DNA from: DASQPE01 sp964519805
Lineage (GTDB): Bacteria > Gemmatimonadota > Gemmatimonadetes > Gemmatimonadales > GWC2-71-9
Assembly: GCA_964519805.1 (NCBI GenBank)
Contig: CAZFKN010000002.1
Location: 1 to 64,000, forward strand
DNA: 64,000 nt
Direction: 5' to 3'
The stretch's first letter is position 1, and each line of letters opens with the position of its first letter. The translations under genes were made by a program, and so were the position numbers. Positions 1 to 7,601 of the stretch are shown one piece after another. A model generated the notes under the pieces. That model was not told the DNA's origin and searched no databases. It saw nothing but the letters and a program-made list of their open reading frames with translations.

Positions 1-285
1 GTGGGTCACACCTCGCCGCCTATTTGGCCTTGCTCCGACTGGGGGTTGCCGTGCCACCGTCCGTTGCCGGCGGTGCGGTGGGCTCTTACCCCACCGTTTC
101 ACCCTTACCCCGGGCTCGCGCCTGGGGCGGTTTGTTTTCTGTGGCCCTGTCCGTCGCCTTGCGGCGCCCAGGCGTTACCTGGCAGTCTACCCGATGGAGC
201 TCGGACTTTCCTCGGGACACCGGACGGTGCCCGCGACCACCGCGCTCGACCCGCCCTGGAAGGATAACAGCCCTGTCCGGCTAGG
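1..285 (-). ncRNA. rnpB: RNase P RNA, bacterial class A, 3' part beyond window edge
   Basis: Catalytic RNA of ribonuclease P, which trims 5' leaders from pre-tRNAs. Read on the minus strand it carries the universally conserved core blocks in order: GAGGAAAGTCC (203-213), ACAGAAAA (135-142), GGTAAGGGTGAAA (97-109) and GGAGCAAGGCCAAATAGG (19-36). Their order and spacing match the type A bacterial fold. The 5' end is placed near 285 by comparison with the E. coli RNA, where the GAGGAAAG block starts about 60 bases in; the exact end is uncertain. The 3' third, including the closing strand of P1, lies outside the window. The 5' end abuts or overlaps the stop codon of the upstream kinase gene on the same strand. 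Confidence 0.96.
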
Positions 286-3200
286 GCCTACGGCCTCCGG
301 GCGGCGGGGTGCCGCACTGGCCGGACCCGACATGTTCGGAGGACAGCTCGTGGGTCCCGCCCGGCCGCGCGGCGAGAACGCGCCGCACCCGCGTCAGGGC
401 GGCCTCCGCCTGATCGGCGACGGGGCGAAGCGTGGGGTCCGCCGTCCGCCACTGGGACGCCGCCAGCCGATACTCGCGCTCCGCCTCTGCGCTCATTCCC
501 ATGCGCTCGTAGATGGCGCCACGGAGCAGGCGGGCCCGTGGCAGCAGACCCCAGCGCATGTCGAACTCGGTGCGCTCGAACTCCTTGGGACCGAACTCGC
601 CCAGCGCGCGCAACGCTGCCGGGTAGTCGCCGAGGGCGTAGTAGGCCTGCGCCGCCAACGGCCGGACATATACGATATAGCGGAGGTTCGCACCCGCCCC
701 GGGGTCCTGGATGAGCGCACGCCGGGCGCCGGCGGAATCGTGCCGGCTCAGGGCAAGAAGCGCCTGCACCTCGAGGGCCTGGTCGCTCCCGGACAGGGTC
801 GCAAGATCCTTGACGGCGGTGGTGTCGCCGCCGGCGCTGGCGAGCAGGCCGACCGCGGCCGTTCCAGCGCTTGCCAGGATGGAAGGACGCATGCCGGGTG
901 CCGCCTCCCGCGCGGCTTCGGTCGCGCTCTCCCAGATCTGGCGCATCGAGGCCACGGGCGCGCCGACCGCCGCATAGAGCTGCCCCCGGCGGCGCCAGTC
1001 CTGCATGGCGCTCATGAGCTCGGCATCGGGCGTGCCGGCGAGGCGACCGGCGCGGAGCGAGACCTGATGCGCGAGCTCCAGCACCCTCCCCGCGACCTCG
1101 AGCTCGCCGCGGTACGCAAAGAGATTCGCGGCCGCCGCGATGCTGCTGGCGACCATCGGATCCGTGTCCTCGGAGACGAGGTCCTGCACCGATAGCGTGT
1201 CGAGCGCGCGCCGTACGTCGGCGGCCGCACGGTCGTCCTCGCCGGCGGCGAACCGGACCGCCGCCTCCACGAAGGGTCGATCGGGATAGCGCCCGATGGT
1301 GCCGGCAAAGCGATCCACTTCCGCGAGCGCCGCGGCGTACTGGCCTGACGCGACGTACGCGTCCACCAACGCGGCATGCGCGCTTCGGGTGGTAGGCTGG
1401 AGCACGACCCAGTTGCGGGCGTCCGCTACGTAAGCCGCCCTGGCGCGCTCGATGGCGGCCGCGAGTCCCGTGCTGTCGATCGAGGCCGGGAGCTTCTGAC
1501 CTCGAGCCGGCATCAGAGAATCGCCCGGGAGCAGCGCGATGAACGGCTGCTCCTTCGCCGCCCGGCCCAGCAGGAAGATGATGTGGCTGTACGCCATGGC
1601 GTAGCCGTGGTCGAGCGCCAGCGCTCGATGGAACGCGCGCAGGCTCTCCGTCCACTGGGTCCCGCCGCGACCACCCCCAGCGGTGTCGTGGAACCAGGCC
1701 TCACCCAGACCGTACCAGGCATCCGCGTCCGTGCTGTCCCGGCCGATGAGCTGGAGATACTGCGCCTGGGCGGCTGAATAGTTTTCGTCGTAGAACGCCT
1801 GATAGGCACTGATCAGCGCCCGGTCGTGGGGTGGCAGGCGATCCATGAACAGGGTGGCGCGCCGCAACGCGAGGCGGGTGGTCGAATCCCCGGCGCCGAC
1901 CACCCATCCCCGCGCCAGCGCCAGCTCGTAGTACGCCAGGCTGAACGTCGTGTCCAGCGCGGTGGCCTGCTCGAGCTCGCGCACGGCGGCCGGGAGGTTC
2001 CAGCGGTTGAGGTGCTCGACTCCGGACAGATAGGCCCGGAACGCCTCCAGCGACGACGTGGTCACGTGCGCCAGGCTCGCGCGGATCTCGGCCGGCGCGC
2101 CGGAGAGATCGAGTAGCCGGGCGGCGAGCTCGTCGAAAAGCGGCCGCACGTCAGGTCCGCTGGGTCCATCTGCACGCGCGACATCCACTCGCTTGCCGCT
2201 TGCCACGTCGAACACGCGCGCGGCCAGGTGCAGTGAGTCGCCGCCCCGACTGTACTCGCCCAGCACGAGGGTCCACACTCCGGCTTCGCGTGCCATGCGC
2301 CGGGCGAGGTCGAGCCCGATCTCGTCCCCGGGCCGGACTCCGTGGCGGGCCAACAGGTCGTGCACGCGCTCGTGATCCACGACCGTGAGATCGCTCCACT
2401 GCGACAAGTTGAGCCCGAGCATGCTCACCGCCCCGTCTCGCATCCAATCCATCGGGCGATCGTGCTGGAGGTTGCCGAAGGGCAGGATCAGCATCGAGTG
2501 GCGCGGGATGACGCCCGCGGGCGGCGCTTCGGAGCGGAGGCGCGTGAGCCCCAGGGCGGCCACGACGGCCAGCGCGGCAACAGCGCCGGCGGCCATGCGT
2601 CGCCGGTTGCGGAACCGCGCGGGACCTGGCTCCGCCGGCGCGACCAGCGCATGGTGCATCTCTTCACCGCTCGGCCACCGATCGGCGGGATTCTTCTCGA
2701 GCGCGCGCGTCACCGCCGCCGCTAGGTGCGGAGGCACGCCGGACCGAACCCGGTCGATGGGCACGGGTCGCTCGGCGATGTGCTTCGAGACCACCACCCG
2801 GTTGGGCCCGAGGAACGGCGGCTGTCCGACGAGCGCCTCGTAGGCCACAACGCCGAGGCCGTAGAGATCGCTCCGTCCATCCACCGGCTCGCCCGCTGCT
2901 TGCTCAGGGCTCATATAGGTGGGCGTGCCGACCGCGATCCCCTGCCCTCCCGTCGCCGACGCGGTAATGCCGTCGCTGGACGCGCGCGCGATCCCGAAAT
3001 CAGCCAGCAACGCACGGCCGGTGGCCGAGTCCAACAGGACGTTCTCTGGCTTCACGTCGCGATGGACGAACCCGGCCTTGTTCGCAGCCCCAAGCGCTGC
3101 CGCGATGTCGGCCACAATGCTCTGCACCTCGTCGGGCGGGAGCGGACCCTCGCGGTTGAGCCGCTGGCGGAGGCTCTCGCCGGGTATCTCGTCCATCACG

Positions 3201-3484
3201 TAGTAGAGGATCCGGCCGGCGGCGCCGGCATGGTGGACCGCGACGATGTTGGGGTGGCGAATGCGGGCGAGCATGCGCGCTTCGGCGAGAAAGCGCTGTG
3301 CGATCGACGGATGAGCGGCCAGCTCTGGGTGGACGACTTTCACCGCGACTCGGCGATCGAGGGTCAGGTCGGTGGCCTGAAAGACCACGCCCATACCCCC
3401 GCGACCAAGCTCGCGCTCGAGTCGGTACTGCGGCCCGAGCGCATCCTGGAGCGCGCCGAAGAGGTCGAAGCTGGGCTCGCTCAC
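281..3484 (-). CDS. Transmembrane Ser/Thr protein kinase with TPR-type sensor region
   Basis: Hanks-type kinase of 1067 residues. The N-terminal kinase domain (about 20-275) has a glycine-rich loop (GRGGMG), the ATP-binding Lys49, the HRDVKPEN catalytic loop with Asp143, and DFG at 162-164, so it should be active. A hydrophobic segment near 300-320 predicts one membrane pass. The remaining roughly 740 residues are alanine-rich helical repeats of TPR character, preceded by a TolB-like stretch, and presumably lie outside the membrane as a sensor or scaffold. An in-frame GTG at 3514 is an alternative start, but the GTG at 3484 has GAGG just upstream and begins closer to the kinase domain. The gene ends on the rnpB 5' end. 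The signal and substrates are unknown. Confidence 0.9.
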   Translation of the reverse strand: MSEPSFDLFGALQDALGPQYRLERELGRGGMGVVFQATDLTLDRRVAVKVVHPELAAHPSIAQRFLAEARMLARIRHPNIVAVHHAGAAGRILYYVMDEIPGESLRQRLNREGPLPPDEVQSIVADIAAALGAANKAGFVHRDVKPENVLLDSATGRALLADFGIARASSDGITASATGGQGIAVGTPTYMSPEQAAGEPVDGRSDLYGLGVVAYEALVGQPPFLGPNRVVVSKHIAERPVPIDRVRSGVPPHLAAAVTRALEKNPADRWPSGEEMHHALVAPAEPGPARFRNRRRMAAGAVAALAVVAALGLTRLRSEAPPAGVIPRHSMLILPFGNLQHDRPMDWMRDGAVSMLGLNLSQWSDLTVVDHERVHDLLARHGVRPGDEIGLDLARRMAREAGVWTLVLGEYSRGGDSLHLAARVFDVASGKRVDVARADGPSGPDVRPLFDELAARLLDLSGAPAEIRASLAHVTTSSLEAFRAYLSGVEHLNRWNLPAAVRELEQATALDTTFSLAYYELALARGWVVGAGDSTTRLALRRATLFMDRLPPHDRALISAYQAFYDENYSAAQAQYLQLIGRDSTDADAWYGLGEAWFHDTAGGGRGGTQWTESLRAFHRALALDHGYAMAYSHIIFLLGRAAKEQPFIALLPGDSLMPARGQKLPASIDSTGLAAAIERARAAYVADARNWVVLQPTTRSAHAALVDAYVASGQYAAALAEVDRFAGTIGRYPDRPFVEAAVRFAAGEDDRAAADVRRALDTLSVQDLVSEDTDPMVASSIAAAANLFAYRGELEVAGRVLELAHQVSLRAGRLAGTPDAELMSAMQDWRRRGQLYAAVGAPVASMRQIWESATEAAREAAPGMRPSILASAGTAAVGLLASAGGDTTAVKDLATLSGSDQALEVQALLALSRHDSAGARRALIQDPGAGANLRYIVYVRPLAAQAYYALGDYPAALRALGEFGPKEFERTEFDMRWGLLPRARLLRGAIYERMGMSAEAEREYRLAASQWRTADPTLRPVADQAEAALTRVRRVLAARPGGTHELSSEHVGSGQCGTPPPGGRRP

Positions 3485-3629
3485 GGCACCTCGCGGTGGT
3501 GGCAGGCCGGACACCTACGCCTAAGGGATGCGCTTTCGCGGCAAAGGATTGCGTCGGCCCAGCAACGTCGGTCGTTGAACCCGGATTGAGGCGCTCCCGC
3601 TACCTTGCGCCCGCATTCCAGGAGGTCCG

Positions 3630-4523
3630 ATGTCGCTGCTTGCCGTACCCGCCGCCGCCCCCGCCTCCCCCGCCCTGGCGGCCTCGCCCACGGTCGCGGC
3701 CGTGCTCTTGCCGGCGGAGCGATCCCGGGTGGACGCCGCCGGGAACGGCTGCTTCTCGGTGGTGCACCGCGACTCCATCCCCGACGCGCTACGCGTCGTC
3801 CGGGAGCGGCCAGTGGACGCGGTGCTCGTCTCGGTGCATCGCTGCGGGCCCGAGCAGGTCGAGGCCCTGGGCCGCTTGGTGCGCGACTTCCCCGGCATTC
3901 CCACCGTCGCCTTGCTCTCGCACCACGACCCCGGCGCCACCGAGATGCTGCTGCGGCTCGGCGCGACCGGGGTTCGCCAGGTCGTCGACGTCACGTCGCC
4001 GATCGGGTGGACCCGCTTGCGACAACTGGTCGGCCAGCCCGCGACCCGGGCGGTCGCTCGGATCCAGGCACCGATCATCGACACGATCCGCGACGCACCT
4101 CCGGATGCGCGCCTCTTCGTTGAGGCGTTGGTGCGCCTTGCGCCGGAGACTCCGACGGTCCGCCGGCTTGCCGAGCGGTTGTTCGTCCGCCCGAGCACCC
4201 TCATGTCGCGTTTCGTCCGGTCCGGCCTGCCCTCGCCGAAGAACTACCTGGCGGCAGTGCGCCTGCTCCACGCCTCACTGCTCTTCGAAGTCGCCGGGTT
4301 GTCCGTCGCCGATGTCGCCTATCGGCTGGAGTACTCGTCACCCCAGAGCTTTGGGCGCCACCTCCGCGCGATGTTGGGTATCACCGCGTCCGAGTTCCGG
4401 AGCCAGTTCCCCTTCCCGCTTGCCTTGGATCGCTTTGTCGAACGGATGGTCCTTCCCTACGCCACGATCTGGCGCGAGTTTCACCCGCTCGCCAATGGAA
4501 GTTGGGAACGCAACTACCACTAA
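3630..4523 (+). CDS. AraC-type transcriptional regulator with receiver-like N-terminus
   Basis: DNA-binding regulator of 297 residues. The N-terminal part (about 20-130) has the alternating strand/helix pattern of a response-regulator receiver fold (VAAVLLPAE, VDAVLVSVHR, PTVALLSHH), but an obvious phosphoacceptor Asp context is not clear, so it may be a pseudo-receiver. The C-terminal part (about 165-265) is an AraC double helix-turn-helix, with LSVADVAYRLEYSSPQSFGRHLR matching the second HTH. The start is fixed by AGGAGG a few bases before the ATG. A TACCTT hexamer at 3601-3606 is a plausible -10 box. The 3' end overlaps convergent pyrE by 4 bases. The target genes are not evident. Confidence 0.82.
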   Translation: MSLLAVPAAAPASPALAASPTVAAVLLPAERSRVDAAGNGCFSVVHRDSIPDALRVVRERPVDAVLVSVHRCGPEQVEALGRLVRDFPGIPTVALLSHHDPGATEMLLRLGATGVRQVVDVTSPIGWTRLRQLVGQPATRAVARIQAPIIDTIRDAPPDARLFVEALVRLAPETPTVRRLAERLFVRPSTLMSRFVRSGLPSPKNYLAAVRLLHASLLFEVAGLSVADVAYRLEYSSPQSFGRHLRAMLGITASEFRSQFPFPLALDRFVERMVLPYATIWREFHPLANGSWERNYH

Positions 4524-5065
4524 CTCCTCGCAAGGCCGAGCGCCGTGGCGGTCGTGAGTGACCTAACCGCGAATCCGGCAGCCTCCAGCCTGTCCCGGCC
4601 CCCCTCCTCCCGATCCACTACGGCGAGGACTCCCACGACCGACCCTCCCTCGGCTGTCACGGTCTCGATGGCGCGGAGCGCCGAGCTGCCCGAGGTGATC
4701 ACGTCTTCGACCACCACCACCGCCGCGCCCGCCGCAAAGTTCCCCTCGATAAGCCGTTGTGTCCCATGCTGCTTGGCTTCCTTCCGGACGGTAAACGCGT
4801 CGATTGACGGTCCGTCCGCGAAGCTCGCCGCGGCGATGGCGTATGCGACCGGGTCGGCGCCCAGCGTCAGGCCCCCAACGGCAGAGGCCGCCCACCCCGC
4901 CGTCCGGATCGCCCGTAGACCCTCGCGCCCGATCAGCACCATCCCCTCGGCGGACATTGTGGTAAGACGGCAATCGATGTAGAAGGACGAGCGTTGACCG
5001 GAGGCGAGCACAAAGTCGCCGTGGCGGACCGAGCGGGCGAGCAGGAGGGCTTCGAGCCGGGTCAC
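4520..5065 (-). CDS. pyrE: Orotate phosphoribosyltransferase
   Basis: Transfers ribose-5-phosphate from PRPP to orotate to make OMP, the fifth step of pyrimidine synthesis, in the cytoplasm. The 181-residue protein has the type I PRTase PRPP loop VVVVEDVITSGSS (116-128), the catalytic flexible loop with RKEAKQHG (94-101), and the orotate-binding N-terminus (SGQRSSFYID). It starts with GTG inside the stop codon of the upstream protein kinase gene (4-base GTGA overlap), so translation of the two is probably coupled. No other pyr gene is nearby. Confidence 0.95.
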   Translation of the reverse strand: MTRLEALLLARSVRHGDFVLASGQRSSFYIDCRLTTMSAEGMVLIGREGLRAIRTAGWAASAVGGLTLGADPVAYAIAAASFADGPSIDAFTVRKEAKQHGTQRLIEGNFAAGAAVVVVEDVITSGSSALRAIETVTAEGGSVVGVLAVVDREEGGRDRLEAAGFAVRSLTTATALGLARS

Positions 5066-5961
5066 CGTGGGCCCTTGCGGAAGAGATTGGCCAGGAACCC
5101 GCCTCTGGAGCCACTCTCCTCCCGCACGGCCGTGCAGAATCCCCGGGCAAATTCGTCCACCGACTTACTGCGCTTGGCGAGATCGCGCTGGAGGCCGTTC
5201 ATCACGGCGGTTTCCACCGCAGGCGAAAAGCGGAGACCGCGCATGGCCTGGTTGAGGGGCACGGGATCCTGGGAGAGTAGTTGCTGAAACAACTCCCTAG
5301 GGCTCTTGCCAGGAAACGGTAGACACTCGGTCAGCAGGAAGTACGTGATCGTGGCCAGGCTGTAGACGTCCGCCTGCTCGCCCACCAGCTCACCGCTCAG
5401 GGTCTCGGGGGCCACGTATTGGAGCGTCCCGACGAAGAAGCCGGCGCGTGTCAGTCGCTCCTCCGCGCTTCCTTCCGCATCGCGAGCAATGCCGAAGTCC
5501 AGCAGCTTCACCTGCTGGGTCGCCGGGTCGTACATGATGTTGGCCGGCTTGAGATCGCGGTGGATGATGCCCGCTCTGTGTGAGACCGTGAGCGCCGCGC
5601 CCAACTGCTCGACGATCGTCGCCGCCACGGCGGGAGCCAGGTGCCCGGACCGGGTCACGAAGCTGCCGAGGGGTTCGCCTTCCGCCCACTCGAGGGCGAG
5701 GTAATGCAGCCCGTCGGCTTCGCCGTAGTCGTACGTGCGGACGATGTTGGGATGATTGAGGCGGCCGCCGAATTCCGCCTCGCGCAGGAATCGCTTGATG
5801 GCGATCGGATCTTTGGCGAGTCTCGGGATCAAGACTTTGACCGCGGCCACGCCGCGGTCCGGATGCTCCGCCCGGTAGACACCCGCAGTCCCCCCCTCGC
5901 CGACGTGCTTGACGAGGCGGTAGCCCGCCACGGTGCGACCGACGAGGTTCTCAGCGCTCAT
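5062..5961 (-). CDS. Serine/threonine protein kinase, soluble, single domain
   Basis: A 299-residue Hanks-type kinase occupying nearly the whole protein. It shows the Gly-rich loop GEGGTAGVY (21-29), Lys42 in AAVKV, HRDLKPAN with catalytic Asp136, DFG at 155-157 and an APETLSGE activation-segment end. No transmembrane segment follows the kinase domain, unlike the kinase at 281-3484, so it is probably cytoplasmic. The ATG at 5961 is preferred; a TTG four codons earlier is possible. A TAGGTT hexamer lies 10 bases before the ATG and no Shine-Dalgarno is visible. It is translationally coupled to pyrE, which makes pyrimidine synthesis one conceivable target (inference). Confidence 0.9.
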   Translation of the reverse strand: MSAENLVGRTVAGYRLVKHVGEGGTAGVYRAEHPDRGVAAVKVLIPRLAKDPIAIKRFLREAEFGGRLNHPNIVRTYDYGEADGLHYLALEWAEGEPLGSFVTRSGHLAPAVAATIVEQLGAALTVSHRAGIIHRDLKPANIMYDPATQQVKLLDFGIARDAEGSAEERLTRAGFFVGTLQYVAPETLSGELVGEQADVYSLATITYFLLTECLPFPGKSPRELFQQLLSQDPVPLNQAMRGLRFSPAVETAVMNGLQRDLAKRSKSVDEFARGFCTAVREESGSRGGFLANLFRKGPR

Positions 5962-5971
5962 CGCGTGAGCC

Positions 5972-5977
5972 AACCTA
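5972..5977 (-). promoter_or_regulatory. Candidate -10 hexamer for the kinase-pyrE operon
   Basis: TAGGTT on the minus strand, 10 bases before the ATG at 5961, in a gene start without a Shine-Dalgarno sequence. It fits the TANNNT near-leaderless pattern seen at several other operon starts in this window. No convincing -35 element is visible. Confidence 0.35.
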
Positions 5978-6121
5978 GCGGATCACCGGAACGCCAGCAA
6001 GCGCCCTCGAACGCAGGAGATAGAGCCCGTGTCGCTGCTTGACGCTCGTCGCGTGCCGCCGCTAACCTTCGCTCGCGAACCGCGGGCTTCGCGGTCGCTC
6101 GTCATCAACGGGGAGACACGC

Positions 6122-7477
6122 ATGCGGCGCCGGATGCTGGGGCTCCTGGCCGTGGGCGCCGCGGTGGGATGCGGAGGCGGAGCAGGGCGGGGGCATGGTG
6201 GCCGAACCCCCGCCCCCGTGCCCGACGACGTGCCGGCCGCTGCGTCGACGACGACCATCTACCGGGGCGTCGGACGGCTCGCCGCCGCCGACCCGCTCCC
6301 GTTCGTCGGGACACTCGCCTTCGCCGCCGGCACCGGCGACACCGCGCTCGTCCTGCTCGGCCTCTCCCTGGACAACCGCTCTCTCAACTTCCAGCGCGAG
6401 CCGGTCGGCTATACCGCACACTACCGGGTCGACATCACGTTGAGCCCCGAGACCGGTACGCCGCTTCAGGTCGGGCGCGAAGAGACCGTCCGCGTCGCCA
6501 CGCAACCGGAAACGGGCCGCACCGACGAGAGCGTCCTCTTCCAGCAGAATTTCCGGCTGTTGCCCGGCAAGCAGCATGTGGTGGTCAGTGTCCGCGACGT
6601 GAACTCCGGCGCGGAGTCGCGCGCCGAGGGCGATTACGAGGTGCCGCGGTTCGGGGCCGGGACGACGAGCGAGCCGATTCTGGCGTACCAGGCGCAGGGC
6701 AGGGGGAAGCGGAGCGATCCGCTCCAGCTGGTGCTCAACCCCCGAGGCGTCGTGGGCTTCGGCGGCGACACCCTGCTGGCCTACGTAGAGGGCTACGCGT
6801 TCCCGCGGGCGCAGACGGTGCCGTTCGAAGTTCGCGACGCGCGGGACAGCCTGGTCTACCGCGACTCGCTCCACTTCCGAGGCGGCCGGCCGGTCGAGAG
6901 CCAGGTGATTCGCGTCACTCCCGACAGCCTGGTGCTAGGTGAAATGCGCCTGATCGTCGGGCCCGGAGCCGGGGCCCGGCACGCCACCGCCATCGTTTCG
7001 TTCACGCCCCAGTGGCTGGTGACGAGCTACGACCAGATGCTGAGCCTGCTGCGGTATTTCCCGCCCAATCGGTACCTCGACTCGCTCCGGCACGCGGCAC
7101 CAGCCGACCGCACCCGCCTCTGGCGCGAGTTCTGGCGGACCTCCGATCCGGATCCCAAGACGCCCCAGAATGAGCAGCTCGACGAGTACTTCAGCCGGCT
7201 GGCGGCGGCCAACGCGCAGATCAAGGACGAGGGCGTCCCCGGATGGCGCACCGATCGCGGCGAGGTCTTCATCACCCTCGGTGCCCCCGACGAGGCCACC
7301 GAGTCCGCGCCCAATGTGTCGGCCCGCATCATCCGGTGGAGCTACTACCGCTATCGACTGACACTGTTCTTCGTCGACGAATCGGGCTTCAACCGCTACC
7401 GGCTCACGTCGCAATCGCGGTCCGAGTTCGAGCGGGCCATTGCGCGGCTCCGGCGGGGCGGGGAAGCGCCGCCGTGA
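6122..7477 (+). CDS. GWxTD-domain lipoprotein
   Basis: A 451-residue envelope protein. The start at 6122 is chosen because GGGGAGA lies about six bases upstream and because it begins a lipoprotein signal (MRRRM..., hydrophobic stretch, Cys17 in AVGC); a longer frame from 6029 lacks these. The middle is beta-rich, resembling extracellular Ig-like material. The C-terminal part carries the diagnostic Gly-Trp-x-Thr-Asp motif (374-378) followed by RGEVFITLGAPDEA. GWxTD proteins are common in Gemmatimonadota and Acidobacteriota and have no established function. Gene ends just before a long inverted repeat. Confidence 0.85.
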   Translation: MRRRMLGLLAVGAAVGCGGGAGRGHGGRTPAPVPDDVPAAASTTTIYRGVGRLAAADPLPFVGTLAFAAGTGDTALVLLGLSLDNRSLNFQREPVGYTAHYRVDITLSPETGTPLQVGREETVRVATQPETGRTDESVLFQQNFRLLPGKQHVVVSVRDVNSGAESRAEGDYEVPRFGAGTTSEPILAYQAQGRGKRSDPLQLVLNPRGVVGFGGDTLLAYVEGYAFPRAQTVPFEVRDARDSLVYRDSLHFRGGRPVESQVIRVTPDSLVLGEMRLIVGPGAGARHATAIVSFTPQWLVTSYDQMLSLLRYFPPNRYLDSLRHAAPADRTRLWREFWRTSDPDPKTPQNEQLDEYFSRLAAANAQIKDEGVPGWRTDRGEVFITLGAPDEATESAPNVSARIIRWSYYRYRLTLFFVDESGFNRYRLTSQSRSEFERAIARLRRGGEAPP

Positions 7478-7482
7478 CGGCC

Positions 7483-7580
7483 GTGAGAAGTGAGAGGTAA
7501 GGAGTAAGAAGTGAGAGGGGGGCCCCGCCTGACACACGGAGCCCCCTCTTACTTCTCACCTCTTACCTCTCACTTCTCAC
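7483..7580. repeat. Long imperfect inverted repeat with GTGAGAAGTGAGAGG units
   Basis: Two 39-base arms (7483-7521 and 7542-7580) are reverse complements at 35 of 39 positions and flank a 20-base loop. Each arm is itself built from purine-only near-repeats of GAGAAGTGAGAGG. It fills the gap between the GWxTD gene and the polA promoter. It could form a strong hairpin and block readthrough, but no U-run follows, so it is not a standard terminator. A related pyrimidine tract lies at 59930-59960. Confidence 0.85.
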
Positions 7581-7587
7581 CTCTCAC

Positions 7588-7593
7588 TATCTT
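7588..7593 (+). promoter_or_regulatory. Candidate -10 hexamer for polA (leaderless)
   Basis: TATCTT is followed by 8 bases and then the polA ATG at 7602. There is no Shine-Dalgarno sequence before the ATG. Initiation about 7 bases after the hexamer would give a leaderless or nearly leaderless mRNA. No clear -35 box is visible, since the upstream DNA is the inverted repeat. Confidence 0.5.
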
Positions 7594-7601
7594 TCCGGGC
7601 C

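Noticed and set aside
3298..4557. 419-codon plus-strand frame across the kinase start and the AraC regulator
   Set aside because: Ser/Arg/Pro-rich composition, no recognisable motif, and it overlaps the better supported regulator with a clear Shine-Dalgarno.
281..5961. The two protein kinases as a recent tandem duplication
   Set aside because: They differ in length, architecture and kinase-domain sequence, and are separated by unrelated genes.
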